From positions 1-44,480 of the IMG/VR virus record IMGVR_UViG_3300009151_004681: DNA of 44,480 bases. One strand, written 5' to 3'. A program made the position numbers and the translations under genes. Positions 36,701-44,480 of this stretch are shown here, piece by piece. A model generated the notes under the pieces. That model searched no databases. It was not told where the DNA came from and was given only the letters and a program-made list of their open reading frames with translations. The DNA is from a virus. The stretch's first letter is position 1. Every line of letters begins with the position of its first letter.

Positions 36701-37223
36701 TTCCCGGACGGCCAACACGCTGAGTATTCACCATAGATGCATTTATGATAGCTGTGAATTGTTCTTGCCAATTTAAATTTGTAGGATCGGCCCAATTTAC
36801 TGTGACGTTAGCAAGATTGATACCGTTGATGTCTGTAACATTTTCTGTGGTTTGCACAGAGAATACTTTGAGATATCCTTCAGCAGCACTATTGCGCTTA
36901 GGTGTATAGCTTACAAGATTAGCAAGTCGAACTACAGAATCTCTGCGTTCGGCTGTATCCATGTAATTTTCACGTGTGTTTAAATCTGTGCGGAATGCAA
37001 GGGCTTGACCCATGAATGCCATCACATCAAGTATGGCTATAAATTCTGAACTTTCTATGTAGTCATTAAAAGTTTCAGGGTAATAAAGGCGTAGATAGTC
37101 CACAAAACTTTTACGCAACGTTTCAAAATCGTAACTTTGAAAGTCTGCCTCACGGTAGGTTTGATAGATTCTTTTCCAATCCTCAACCCCGAATATTGCT
37201 GTTTGTCTTGTTGTTTTTGCCAT
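33798..37223 (-). CDS. 6: Baseplate wedge protein, T4 gp6 / P2 gpJ-like
   Basis: Gp6 dimers link the wedges of the contractile-tail baseplate. The N-terminal 110 residues carry gp6-type blocks: SFVDYLRLYYPETFNDYI, IAILDVMAFMGQALAF and RRDSVVRLANLVSYTPKR. Near residue 420 lies the J-like segment EIKQRAPARYYTQNR with NGEDYNNFP. At 1141 residues it is nearly twice as long as T4 gp6 (about 660), mostly through an insertion in the middle. Near residue 823 is a thrombospondin-type-3-like calcium loop, DSDGDGVPDD. It starts 34 bases after gp25 and shares its stop base with the giant-protein ATG. The order spike, gp25, gp6 is the P2/T4 arrangement. Confidence 0.93.
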   Translation of the reverse strand: MAKTTRQTAIFGVEDWKRIYQTYREADFQSYDFETLRKSFVDYLRLYYPETFNDYIESSEFIAILDVMAFMGQALAFRTDLNTRENYMDTAERRDSVVRLANLVSYTPKRNSAAEGYLKVFSVQTTENVTDINGINLANVTVNWADPTNLNWQEQFTAIINASMVNTQRVGRPGNRTTILGVRTDEYSINLVPGYLPVIPYTATVNGISMPFEAVTSTALNKEFIYEPAPKPNGVFNMLFRNDQLGFASANTGYFFLFKQGALQNQDFNLTERISNRTVNINIEGINNEDIWLYQLDNVGSIASEWQYVESVYTSAAVQEGARLRKLFSVASRTNDQITLNFGDGVFSEIPVGQFRNYVRASNGLEYIINPEEMQAVSLPISYVSRTGQLETITFTCGITQPVSNAQARETIDEIKQRAPARYYTQNRMVNGEDYNNFPFTAYNSIIKSKALNRSSIGTSRYLDLVDNTGKYSSTNIFGSDGALYEENTLPTFLFTWATTNEINDIIVNQVQPLLAASQMQQFYYANFPRPDLVPLAITWNQSTTLINETTGYFVNSLGAPAPVGSYTSDNKKYIQVGSLVKFIPPVGYYFDSNNRLQAGTPLRADEKLILWASPTAVIGDGTNRGLGNLSNGTGPIALNNFIPTGAIATQVIPLLITDLPAAFEKSMLDQIVLQRNFGIGFDSLGTITGVPGTWYLITSTNLDQGAAWSQTNAGSTAGVGSDASWVVEFLTDGITYTTTARALDYIFGSVLQTRFFFYSNQAIYDSRTGTVIKDFIKVLKSNSLPDSSAPFPSDIDVTIVGQPVESDGYVDDYQVLVSFQDSDGDGVPDDPDFFTEVVAPDVASNFKLVFLQKTVDFDNLERYLLVESGIVNSEYATMNEIELVKNTYVDGQIFYAYTAELFYTLVIDPTTGVRSLVLRNDFIARTGRQDLYFQYRHNSPLTNLIDPGTTNIIDVYVVTREYYSQYQNYIKDITDTVPKPVPPTINSLTTTYSGLQNYKMLSDTMIMNSVEFKPLFGAKAAKELQATIKVIKAYGSNASVSEIKNLVIANMNNYFTIDKWDFGDTFYFSEMAAYLHAQMGSIISSVVLVPLNLQKSFGDLYEIRSAPNQIFVNAANINSVEVIEALTSTNLRTAPGSGVI

Positions 37224-37230
37224 AGTCAGT

Positions 37231-37237
37231 TATTTAT
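37231..37237 (-). promoter_or_regulatory. ATAAATA box 7 bases before the gp6 start
   Basis: ATAAATA followed by seven bases and ATG. The same box at the same distance precedes the gp25 gene. It resembles the T4 late -10 element, but the spacing would give a leaderless message. It may instead be an A-rich ribosome-entry sequence, since no Shine-Dalgarno sequence is visible here. Confidence 0.25.
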
Positions 37238-37257
37238 GGACATATTAATCAGCTGAT

Positions 37258-37632
37258 TTATACGTAACTGGCGCGGCGTGAACTTTGATCAAAAAATATT
37301 GCCAAACTCTCTGCATTGGTGCCCGGCACAAACACCAATTCAACTTGTATTAACATTCCATTTTCTTGTGGGAATAGCTGTAATTCGCTGATTTGCACCC
37401 TAGGATCACCTCCCACAACTCGTTGTAATTCTTGAGTTATCGTGCGCTGTGTATCGGCATTTTGATTTTCGAATAGATTATCCCATAAACTAGTACCATA
37501 GGAAGGTCTTCCTACTAACTGCCCATGACGAATATTCAAAGCATTAAGCAGATCTCGTTTAATAAGCTCATTATCAAGCAAAGTAAATTTTTTGAATTGA
37601 TTTTGTGTATTAAACCCGATAAATGTTGTCAT
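37258..37632 (-). CDS. 25: Baseplate wedge protein gp25 / gpW family
   Basis: 124 residues, the usual family length. The core motif GRPSYGTSLWDNLFE (41-55) corresponds to the conserved basic-proline-Tyr-Gly-Thr and Leu-Phe-Glu segment of GPW/gp25 proteins, which form the centre of the wedge and the sheath-initiating contact. The C-terminal half has the expected strands (VQISELQLFP, LIQVELVFVPG). It begins 10 bases after the 262-residue gene, with ATAAATA 7 bases before the ATG and AGGAAA a little further upstream. Followed by gp6 as in P2 (W then J). Confidence 0.93.
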   Translation of the reverse strand: MTTFIGFNTQNQFKKFTLLDNELIKRDLLNALNIRHGQLVGRPSYGTSLWDNLFENQNADTQRTITQELQRVVGGDPRVQISELQLFPQENGMLIQVELVFVPGTNAESLAIFFDQSSRRASYV

Positions 37633-37639
37633 GATACTT

Positions 37640-37646
37640 TATTTAT
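37640..37646 (-). promoter_or_regulatory. ATAAATA box 7 bases before the gp25 start
   Basis: Same seven-base box and same distance to ATG as before the gp6 gene. It overlaps the stop region of the preceding gene. Late-promoter-like, but position relative to the ATG is unusual; may be coincidence in AT-rich DNA. Confidence 0.25.
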
Positions 37647-38431
37647 TTCCTCAAAGGATTGTCTGGAGCGAAGCGGAAAATTCCATCTTCGTCTGTTAAC
37701 ATAGGAGCAACGACCGATACTGCCACTGCTGCATCTGAATATATGATGTTGGGTATTTTTGCATTTCCAATTATATTTGAAACTAGCTGATCAAGATCTT
37801 GACGTTGTACAGTGTTATCATATCCAGATAGTGATGGAGCCACATTAAGTTGTGCAGAATATGCATCAACAAAATCTATAGCATACTGCCCTTGCCTTGC
37901 AGCCATTTGTATTTTACCGATCATATCCGGAGGTGATACTCCTACTATCCAAGCAATAACAGCATCTACCCCATATTGGGCAGCAGGTTGCACTAAGGCA
38001 GCTTGGAATCGCGCGCTTTCATCGCCGGTCATCATGCCAGTATCAATTAATCCCTGATAACTTCCTTGTAACAAGGCCTGTTGTGCTAAATTTTGTATCA
38101 AGGGAAAATTTAAATAGTCTAATAGTGACGTTACTCCAAGCAATCCTGTCCATACACTTGATTGCAGCAGAACTGCAAGGGTATCTGCGGGATCTTGTAA
38201 ATACGTATCGATTGTTCCTGGTTTTAAAAATCCCGTTAATGTTAATGCTGCAGGACTTTGACCATACACTCCAACACCACGTGTGGCTATGTCGGCTCCG
38301 AGATATACTGGATCATTGCTGTCATTTAATTGCCAATCTGGCAATAACACACCATTGACATCGTATGCACCAATGGCAGATGCTACAGCAGTTTGTGCCG
38401 TTAGTGCAGTAACTTGTTGAGCTGTAAACAT
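37643..38431 (-). CDS. Unknown baseplate-module protein (262 residues)
   Basis: Lies between the central spike and gp25, with 1 base to the spike stop and 10 bases to gp25, so it is surely co-expressed with the baseplate genes. Ala/Gln/Leu-rich, helical in appearance, no cysteine. Segments include GADIATRGVGVYGQSPAALT, LNFPLIQNLAQQALLQG, AVIAWIVGVSPPDMIG and a C-terminal VVAPMLTDEDGIFRF. It has no PAAR, LysM or lysozyme motif. Its slot could hold a spike-associated or hub-capping protein, but that is position-based inference. No family recognised. Confidence 0.7.
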   Translation of the reverse strand: MFTAQQVTALTAQTAVASAIGAYDVNGVLLPDWQLNDSNDPVYLGADIATRGVGVYGQSPAALTLTGFLKPGTIDTYLQDPADTLAVLLQSSVWTGLLGVTSLLDYLNFPLIQNLAQQALLQGSYQGLIDTGMMTGDESARFQAALVQPAAQYGVDAVIAWIVGVSPPDMIGKIQMAARQGQYAIDFVDAYSAQLNVAPSLSGYDNTVQRQDLDQLVSNIIGNAKIPNIIYSDAAVAVSVVAPMLTDEDGIFRFAPDNPLRK

Positions 38432-38432
38432 G

Positions 38433-40130
38433 TTATATCGATTGTCCTATTGATTGACTTGCTGGTGGTTCTTTAATATATGCTTCCACAGTAAGTGGAT
38501 TAGATAATGGTATATTATCAATATATTCTACTGCCTTTACTGTTGCGATTGGAGTACCTGTTGCGCCCGTAGTACCTGTTGATACTGCACCGGTATTTGA
38601 ATTAACTACCGTATTTGTTGACGTGGATACCGCCCCTGAACTAGTAGTCGTTGTGGTTGCTGCAACGTTTAAATTGCTAGTTACATTAACTCCTTGATTG
38701 GCATATGGATAAGGTGAATGTGTCGGTGCTCGTGTCACAATAGTTGGTAGTATTCCGTTTTGCGATTTCCACCCTTGCGCGGTTAAACTTGTGTCGGCGA
38801 GTTTAAATCCTTTTAATGCTGTGGCCGATGATACCGATGGCGGGCTACCTCCATTTAAATTAATAGGAGACCCTGTTAAGTCTAATGAACCAGATGCATT
38901 CCATCCACCTTGTTTACTTTTTATTCCCAACTTACCACCGCTGTTGATTCCAATTTCTGTTTTACTATACAACAACATCTTTTTTTCAGCATAAACTGTC
39001 ATTGTTGCGTCGCTTTCTAAACGTAGATTATCTTTACTTTTAATATTAATCTTGCCGCCGGCATACATGTTTATGTCTTTGTCAGCATGTAGATTAAGAG
39101 TACCTTGGGTACGTATATTCACACTATTTGTTGAGAATACATCCACAGTGCCTTGCTTACCAAACTCCATCCATGTCTGTCCATTGGCATGAGTGATGAA
39201 GAAACAATCCCCATCATCGCTCATGGTTATTTGGTGACCTTTTGCTGTGCGTATGCGTATTAGTGTATCTGCTCCGTCAAGATCACCATCATCCATTACA
39301 AAAGTATGTCCGCCTTGTCGGCCTACTACTTTAATATCTTGCGGTTTAAGCTCACCACGTTCTAATTTCCCACGAATAGTTTTAGTATCAAGCCCGCCGT
39401 TATAGATAGCCTTGCCTGGGGTGCTGATTCCATATACTGTGCTGGGACTTTCTCGTTGGCTACTGCTGCGGATAGGACCACGTATAATATCTTTATCTAA
39501 CCCTTGTTGAAACAATACTGCGGCCACCACACTTTGAACTGGTTTAATTTGATCAAAGAATCTTGGATTATCACTTATAGCAGTATTGTAATCATTTATT
39601 TCAGTAACAGGCAATACCGCAGCACGTACAAACGAAGTTTCTTGTCCATTATTAGAAACAGAATATTTACTACTTGATCCAATGGCCGGGATCATATGAT
39701 TGATACCCGGTTCGGGCACACATCCAGTATAGTATCCTTGGCTTGGGTCGCCGCCGACAAAGAAACATAATACTCTAACACCAAGATCTGGTGGAGTAAA
39801 CCACATACCGTAACTGGAACTATTGCCCGGAAATGTTCCAGGACCAGTAGTTTCGTCTATAAAATTTATATCACCATTGAATGGTGTGGCTCCGTAAAAT
39901 GGCGGACAATAACTTACTGTGCGCCAAAGATTTATATCTGTTAAATTTGGAGTTCCATTGGGGTTGATAGCATTGAATTCTTGTATAGCAACCTGCAATC
40001 TACCATTGCGTGTATTATCAATATTATTAACAACGATACCGATAAATGGTCCCATTTCTGCAGGAACGCCGCCGCGGTCGTATTTGTATGCTGGTGGTCT
40101 ACCTCTGCTGCGTTGACTATTATATCCCAT
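38433..40130 (-). CDS. Baseplate central spike, gp5/VgrG/gpV-like
   Basis: The membrane-piercing spike of contractile tails. Residues 25-140 form an OB-fold-like domain (FIGIVVNNIDNTRNGRLQVA, then LGVRVLCFFVGGDPSQGYY). After a linker, residues 285-420 form the beta-helix needle with short VgrG-type repeats such as LNLHADKDINMYAGGKINI and LRLESDATMTVYAEKK. A Thr/Ser-rich tail follows. Unlike T4 gp5 there is no lysozyme domain between OB fold and needle, so wall degradation must come from elsewhere. AAGGA lies about 6 bases before the ATG. Downstream of the hub gene and upstream of gp25, as in other contractile tails. Confidence 0.9.
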   Translation of the reverse strand: MGYNSQRSRGRPPAYKYDRGGVPAEMGPFIGIVVNNIDNTRNGRLQVAIQEFNAINPNGTPNLTDINLWRTVSYCPPFYGATPFNGDINFIDETTGPGTFPGNSSSYGMWFTPPDLGVRVLCFFVGGDPSQGYYTGCVPEPGINHMIPAIGSSSKYSVSNNGQETSFVRAAVLPVTEINDYNTAISDNPRFFDQIKPVQSVVAAVLFQQGLDKDIIRGPIRSSSQRESPSTVYGISTPGKAIYNGGLDTKTIRGKLERGELKPQDIKVVGRQGGHTFVMDDGDLDGADTLIRIRTAKGHQITMSDDGDCFFITHANGQTWMEFGKQGTVDVFSTNSVNIRTQGTLNLHADKDINMYAGGKINIKSKDNLRLESDATMTVYAEKKMLLYSKTEIGINSGGKLGIKSKQGGWNASGSLDLTGSPINLNGGSPPSVSSATALKGFKLADTSLTAQGWKSQNGILPTIVTRAPTHSPYPYANQGVNVTSNLNVAATTTTTSSGAVSTSTNTVVNSNTGAVSTGTTGATGTPIATVKAVEYIDNIPLSNPLTVEAYIKEPPASQSIGQSI

Positions 40131-40150
40131 GTGTATCCTTGTTAATCATA

Positions 40151-43100
40151 TTATAATCCGCCAATATCAGAGTTTTCATTTAAGGTAATTGTTTGTGTAT
40201 CTTGTGCGCCTACCCCATCAGTTTGTATAAGATCTGCATTATTTTCTCTAGCATTTGGATCTACTTGATTATATGCATCATCGGTTGCTGCCATTACTTG
40301 TAATGGAGTATTTACTATTTGTGTTGAGGTCGCTGCGTTAATTGCATCGTTTACGCTTTTGGTTACGACATTGCCGGCTGCTCTGGCAGTTGGTAAAAGT
40401 GCCTGCGCCAATGTATTTTGCAGTTGAGCGCTTGCTGTACCAATAAACTGACCAAAAGACGTTGGGGGTTTTGATTGCGCAGCAATACTTGGTGTTGCTG
40501 CGGTTGCTGCTATAGCATTATCGCTTTTACGTACATCTCCCTGTGATGCTGATACTAAATTATTAATCCCAGCTGCAACCACAGTTGACGTTGTGCCGAC
40601 TCTTGCATTTTCAGCAAGCATCAGGCGTAAATCGGCTGCTTCTTTATCGAGAGCGATATCGGCATCTACATCTGTATGAGATAACTTGAACGCACCACCC
40701 GTAATTGTTTGTGTGAATTTTCCTTGCTTAAAGTCACTAATAACTTCACTTGCTTTAAACACATAATTCTGTGCTGCGCGCCCGGGGCCAGATCTTCCAG
40801 GAACACGCCCAATAATTGGATCAATCCCAAAGTTATTTGCGCCGACATCCATAAGTCCAGTTTGAAGATTATAATCTGTAGGTGTGTTAAACGCTATTTC
40901 AAATAATATTTCTTGACTTTCAAAGTTAATAGTACCATCAGGTAAAAATGGATTAAAAAATACTGATCGAGCTAATCCTACAGATGCTTCACCTTGTTGC
41001 AACCAAGCCGGATCTCCAACAATAGTTAATTTTGCTTCGTTCCAAATTGATGGGCTATAAAATTCATCTGCTGCGTTGGCTGCTGCTTCGTTTACGCGGC
41101 CGGCGGCGCCGAATGCGCTGGCATCACTGCGTGGCTGTGCATTGCGTTTAATTAATGAGTTTAATAAATTTGCATTTTGTATTTCCCCGTAAGGTATGGT
41201 AGATGTTATAGACTGGGTATAGAGATTATCCATGGTATTTTCATAGCTTATAACTGAGGTATTTTCGCCAGTGAACCAATAATTATAAGATTTATGAACT
41301 CCCTGAAATTTACGGTCGCCAATAAAATAACTACTTGTTAATTCGGACAATTTGTAAAAACTTAATGTGTATGTGATATCATATGCATAGTCGTGTCGTA
41401 ATGGGTCTATTGGGCTATTTGGCACCGCTGTCATCCCAATTTTAAACCAACTTAACGCAGAAAGACCGCCGCTTGCTATTGGTTTAAGTGTTTGTTTTCC
41501 ATCCGCAGCATCAACATCAATAGTTTGCTGATCTTTTATATAGGTACTATTACGTGTAATTAATTCAAGTACTTGTACAAGTTGTTGACCGGCACTGAAT
41601 GTAAGATCGTACGATTTAGCATTCATTGACTGTTTTCTTGGATCGAAATCATACACATCGTTTGGTCCACAAATCATAGATGTTTTTGTTTTATCTATAG
41701 ATCCCGGAGGCTTAATCATTGCATTTGCAATAGCAGGATTTAAAAATTCTATAAAATAACGATCGGGATATGTTACCTGTGTACCCACTGCTTCCAATTG
41801 TTGTTGATTCATTGCATCCATTAATCCACGCCGCACTGTTTTTGCAGGGGTTGGTGCTGCTATTGCATTTGGCGGTGGTGTATTTACTGCCCCTGCTACC
41901 TTTGTTTGCGCAAAAATTGCATTGACCTGTCCAGTTGCTGTACCAAGTTGCGGATTAAACACTTGACCGGTAAATGTAGGAAGTCTTTGTCTTGCTGCGA
42001 TATCAGATGATTGACTCTCGGTTGTTCCAGATGATCGAATCTCGGTTGTTCCAGATAGCGCCTGAGATAGCGTCATAGCACTTAATTCTACACCATATTT
42101 AATTGTTCCTCTATCAGAACTTCCTGCTATTTGAATAGCAGGGGTAGTTGCTTTAATTGTATATTCAACTGCTTTACTGGCAATCTTCCAATTAAGCTGC
42201 ACTAATGAGAATGGATAAAATTTTTCAATTATTGCATTTACTTTTCCTGGGGAATTTGTACCGTTTGAGAAATCTAAACCGCCGCCAGTGACACCACCTT
42301 GCACTAATTTTCCATTTTGGTCATATCCATAAAATCTTATTGCTAAAAGATATATTTGTGAAGAAAAGCTATTATCTTTATCTCCAATTGTTCCTAGAAA
42401 TTCATTAACGGCCTTCTTTAAATTAGAAAGAAAAGTTATACCATATGGTTCAATTACAGTCATGGTAAATTCATTTGCATTATGTGCGGTATTAGTGCCG
42501 TGGCCGGCGGTAGTTGATTTTATCGAAAACGTATCAATATAATAATCTGTTTTAAAAAACTTATTACGCCCGACTTGATCATCAATAGTATTAAGTGTTG
42601 CTCCCCCGCTTTGGAACAATAGCTGTGCGCCACGTAATGATACTTTTCTTTCTTTCATCATTTTTGCATAATCAGTGGGACTTAATAGATATACAGATGC
42701 ATTGTAGGTATAACTAGCATACTGATCAAGTACATTAGATTGGGGTGTTATCTGTTGATCTTTATTAAAGATATCATCAATTTCAATCAATGTGGCATTT
42801 CTATTAGGTATAACATTATCAGCGTTACCGGCACCGACCCCTATTTTCGTTATAGGTTTTGCTATTTCGGGCATTACTGCAATAGCATCATCGCCGGTGC
42901 TTGCTGCCATGCGCACCCTGGGTGGTGGAGGAGGATTTCTAATCTGAATATTTGGAGTATCTGTAGTCGCTTGTGTTTGTATTACTGGTCGTGTTGCGGC
43001 GTCGGTTCCAAATGTTATTCCATCAACGTCCACAGATGGTATGGCATTAGTTCCTGCGGTAGTAGTAGAAGGTGCCACACCCACTCTACCATTATCGTTA

Positions 43101-43468
43101 ACTTGTAGTTGTTGTATTGCAGGCGCCTGCGGGCGAGCCCCATCATCGGTCGCTGCTTGTGCGTCTTGTGTGACTTGTCCTGTACTTGCTGTTCCCTTGT
43201 CGTCTTGCGCAACAATCACAGGATTTGTAGACTGTGTTGGTGGTGCCACAGCCGCAACTAACGCAGTATCAAGTGCAGCAACATTTGCTATTGTTTCTGG
43301 ACGTTCAAGTAATGCAAATAATGTTTGTCGTTTATTTAAAGGAAGTTCATTAAAAATACGCGGATCATCAATTACTCTGGTGCTAAGATCGAGTCCTTCA
43401 TATTGTTTACGGAGGAACTCTTTTTGTGCATCAGTTAAATTACTCCATTGAGATCCAGTATTATTCAT
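40151..43468 (-). CDS. Large baseplate hub-like structural protein (1105 residues)
   Basis: Between gp53 and the spike, the usual place of hub proteins that hold the spike under the tail tube. Residues 1-70 are charged and helical. Residues 75-210 are Pro/Ala/Thr-rich with a PPPPP run and probably disordered. The rest is folded, with blocks such as VSLRGAQLLFQSGGA, IYLLAIRFYGYDQNG, FYPFSLVQLNWKIASKAVEY and, near the C-terminus, FKQGKFTQTITGGAFKLS; the last resembles the end of hub/gpD-type domains. A 24-base duplication near 42016-42056 repeats the residues SGTTE. Hub assignment rests on position and these blocks. Confidence 0.7.
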   Translation of the reverse strand: MNNTGSQWSNLTDAQKEFLRKQYEGLDLSTRVIDDPRIFNELPLNKRQTLFALLERPETIANVAALDTALVAAVAPPTQSTNPVIVAQDDKGTASTGQVTQDAQAATDDGARPQAPAIQQLQVNDNGRVGVAPSTTTAGTNAIPSVDVDGITFGTDAATRPVIQTQATTDTPNIQIRNPPPPPRVRMAASTGDDAIAVMPEIAKPITKIGVGAGNADNVIPNRNATLIEIDDIFNKDQQITPQSNVLDQYASYTYNASVYLLSPTDYAKMMKERKVSLRGAQLLFQSGGATLNTIDDQVGRNKFFKTDYYIDTFSIKSTTAGHGTNTAHNANEFTMTVIEPYGITFLSNLKKAVNEFLGTIGDKDNSFSSQIYLLAIRFYGYDQNGKLVQGGVTGGGLDFSNGTNSPGKVNAIIEKFYPFSLVQLNWKIASKAVEYTIKATTPAIQIAGSSDRGTIKYGVELSAMTLSQALSGTTEIRSSGTTESQSSDIAARQRLPTFTGQVFNPQLGTATGQVNAIFAQTKVAGAVNTPPPNAIAAPTPAKTVRRGLMDAMNQQQLEAVGTQVTYPDRYFIEFLNPAIANAMIKPPGSIDKTKTSMICGPNDVYDFDPRKQSMNAKSYDLTFSAGQQLVQVLELITRNSTYIKDQQTIDVDAADGKQTLKPIASGGLSALSWFKIGMTAVPNSPIDPLRHDYAYDITYTLSFYKLSELTSSYFIGDRKFQGVHKSYNYWFTGENTSVISYENTMDNLYTQSITSTIPYGEIQNANLLNSLIKRNAQPRSDASAFGAAGRVNEAAANAADEFYSPSIWNEAKLTIVGDPAWLQQGEASVGLARSVFFNPFLPDGTINFESQEILFEIAFNTPTDYNLQTGLMDVGANNFGIDPIIGRVPGRSGPGRAAQNYVFKASEVISDFKQGKFTQTITGGAFKLSHTDVDADIALDKEAADLRLMLAENARVGTTSTVVAAGINNLVSASQGDVRKSDNAIAATAATPSIAAQSKPPTSFGQFIGTASAQLQNTLAQALLPTARAAGNVVTKSVNDAINAATSTQIVNTPLQVMAATDDAYNQVDPNARENNADLIQTDGVGAQDTQTITLNENSDIGGL
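42016..42056. repeat. Short direct repeat, 17 bases at 24-base period
   Basis: TCTCGGTTGTTCCAGAT occurs at 42016-42032 and again at 42040-42056. It encodes two in-frame copies of SGTTE with a diverged linker (SGTTEIRS, SGTTESQS) in a hydrophilic part of the hub-like protein. Looks like a recent slippage duplication. Confidence 0.75.
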
Positions 43469-43471
43469 TAG

Positions 43472-43771
43472 TTAAAATCCCAGGATGGTGCGTAATGTAG
43501 ACAGTTTAGGCAAAAATATTGTAACACCTACTGCGAAATCCAACGGTGGAGCAGCTAGTGTGTTAGGATTACGTTGATAAAATACCCACCATAACCCCGG
43601 ATCATTATATAGATCAAATGCCAACAGATCTGGGCGATATTGATAGGTTTGTGTTATTATCATTTGTAGATCATCGGTCTGTTTGGGAATGGGCCTATTC
43701 ACCATGGGGCTAAGATAGAACTGGGTATATCCAGTTTCGTAATATGGGCTAGTTGGTGCGTAGTCTGCCAT
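43472..43771 (-). CDS. 53: Baseplate wedge protein, gp53-like
   Basis: 99 residues from the ATG at 43771, which shares a base with the upstream TAA (TAATG) and has AGGA about 8 bases upstream. The core YQYRPDLLAFDLYNDPGLWW followed by VFYQRNPN and a GVTIFLPKLSTL end is the LysM-like gp53 pattern: Tyr-x-Tyr-Arg-Pro-Asp, Leu-Tyr-x-Asp-Pro, Trp-Trp. Gp53 joins wedges to the hub in T4-type baseplates. A TTG at 43777 would add two residues and is not preferred. Confidence 0.85.
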   Translation of the reverse strand: MADYAPTSPYYETGYTQFYLSPMVNRPIPKQTDDLQMIITQTYQYRPDLLAFDLYNDPGLWWVFYQRNPNTLAAPPLDFAVGVTIFLPKLSTLRTILGF

Positions 43772-44480
43772 TACCAAAATCCTTTACTGAGTAAATTACC
43801 ATTTGCAAATTCAGTTAAGCTGAATACTTGGCTTACTTGTTGCCGCGATTGCATTGGGTATAAGCTAATATTGATATCTATTTTAGTAGGTACATACGTT
43901 GATGGTGGATCTTGTGATGAAACTTGCCCCAATATGCGTACAAAGGCAGGGTCTTTTTGTGCACCTGGGTTTATACCTTGCCCAAGATTTTTAAGACGCT
44001 CTATTGTATAGCTCAACGGATTGCTTGCTGTACTTGTAGTTTCTCTTGCGGTAAGCGTATTGGTTCCATTAACGTTGAATACGCTGCTTGACCGTATATA
44101 GTTTACGTCTGCTGGTAAAGAATAATCAAACGAAGCTACCACACACGGATGTTTATTAAATTGATATTGTCCCAATCCAGTAAGAAAAACCAATGGAGGA
44201 GGTGCACCACGGTATGCATCTTGCCCATAAAACATTTTTGTTACCGAACGGAAAAAATGTATCACTGCCAGCATATAATTAGCTTCGGCAGTATCCTGTG
44301 CTGTAAATGTTGCTTTAATATTAATTGGGTCAACATAGCTACTTTTGTAAAAGTATCCTTTGAAGTTGCTATGTGTCAATGAATACGGTTCATAATCAGC
44401 TTTGTATGCGGTACTGATAGCGGGTGTGTATGGAAATATAACTCCGCCTGTGTTTTTTAATGGTCTTAGTATAGTGCCCA
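43771..44480 (-). CDS. Tail-tube-cap/baseplate-like protein, 5' part outside the window
   Basis: The frame is open to the right edge of the window (no stop before 44480), so the N-terminus is missing. The first TTG at 44379 is not the start: coding sequence continues upstream with LRPLKNTGGVIFPYTPAIST and YKADYEPYSLTHSNFKGYFY. Further blocks are FFRSVTKMFYGQ and GQYQFNKHPCVVASFDYSLP, then a C-terminal YPMQSRQQVSQVFSL. Its pattern and place before gp53 suggest the tail-tube terminator/cap group (T4 gp48/gp54-like), which joins hub and tube. I hold that assignment loosely; structural role is likely. Confidence 0.65.
   Translation of the reverse strand, partial: GTILRPLKNTGGVIFPYTPAISTAYKADYEPYSLTHSNFKGYFYKSSYVDPINIKATFTAQDTAEANYMLAVIHFFRSVTKMFYGQDAYRGAPPPLVFLTGLGQYQFNKHPCVVASFDYSLPADVNYIRSSSVFNVNGTNTLTARETTSTASNPLSYTIERLKNLGQGINPGAQKDPAFVRILGQVSSQDPPSTYVPTKIDINISLYPMQSRQQVSQVFSLTEFANGNLLSKGFW

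Noticed and set aside
37246-37257. Palindrome AATCAGCTGATT after gp25 as a terminator
   Set aside because: It has a short AT-rich stem with no loop and no T-tract, and gp6 follows directly.
1-44480. tRNA genes, CRISPR arrays, insertion sequences, integrase or attachment sites
   Set aside because: No cloverleaf-like segment, spaced repeats, transposase or recombinase motif was seen in reading; coding density leaves almost no room.

Overview
The window is part of the genome of an uncultured tailed phage with a contractile tail (T4-like myovirus). Its baseplate genes are clearly related to T4 gp53, gp5/VgrG, gp25 and gp6. They are followed by a giant repetitive structural protein, fibre-like proteins, glycosyltransferase-like genes and radical SAM genes. 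By eye the DNA is AT-rich (about 38-40% GC), genes are packed with 1-50 base overlaps, and every complete gene is on the minus strand, so transcription runs from right to left. I cannot name the host. The gene style resembles phages of aquatic bacteria, and the host is probably Gram-negative because one phage protein has a signal peptide and a PBP7-type periplasmic fold.

Right half, read in transcription order (44480 to 16015): tail/baseplate module. A tail-tube-cap-like protein cut by the window edge, a gp53-like wedge protein, a 1105-residue hub-like protein, the central spike, an unknown 262-residue protein, gp25, gp6, then a 4421-residue protein. That protein is separated by one in-frame TGA from a further 431-residue ORF that continues the same repeat architecture. 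Then come a 49-residue small protein, its larger partial relative, a tail fibre with a G2/IMC-like C-terminus, and a Thr/Gly/Ser-rich virion protein. A 22-bp palindromic terminator closes this module at about 15975-15996.

Left half (15943 to 103): accessory module. It begins with a small unknown protein, two probable GT-A glycosyltransferases, a small unknown protein and a third GT-like protein. Seven consecutive radical SAM genes follow (12789 to 4052). Each has an N-terminal cysteine-rich 'twitch'-like region before the CX3CX2C core. After them come a protein of unknown family, a 33-residue very basic peptide gene coupled at both ends by ATGA overlaps, a carbamoyltransferase lacking its second domain, a PBP7-like D,D-peptidase, and an eighth radical SAM protein with a C-terminal SPASM region. 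The left edge holds the 3' end of a probable plus-strand gene.

How they may work together (inference): the right half builds baseplate and fibres. The left half looks like a multi-enzyme modification cassette: a radical SAM series, sugar transfer, possible carbamoyl transfer and periplasmic cell-wall hydrolysis. Its substrate is unknown; candidates are the small basic peptide, virion proteins or host surface polymers. The radical SAM array with its embedded peptide gene, and the in-frame TGA in the giant protein, are the two observations I would follow first.
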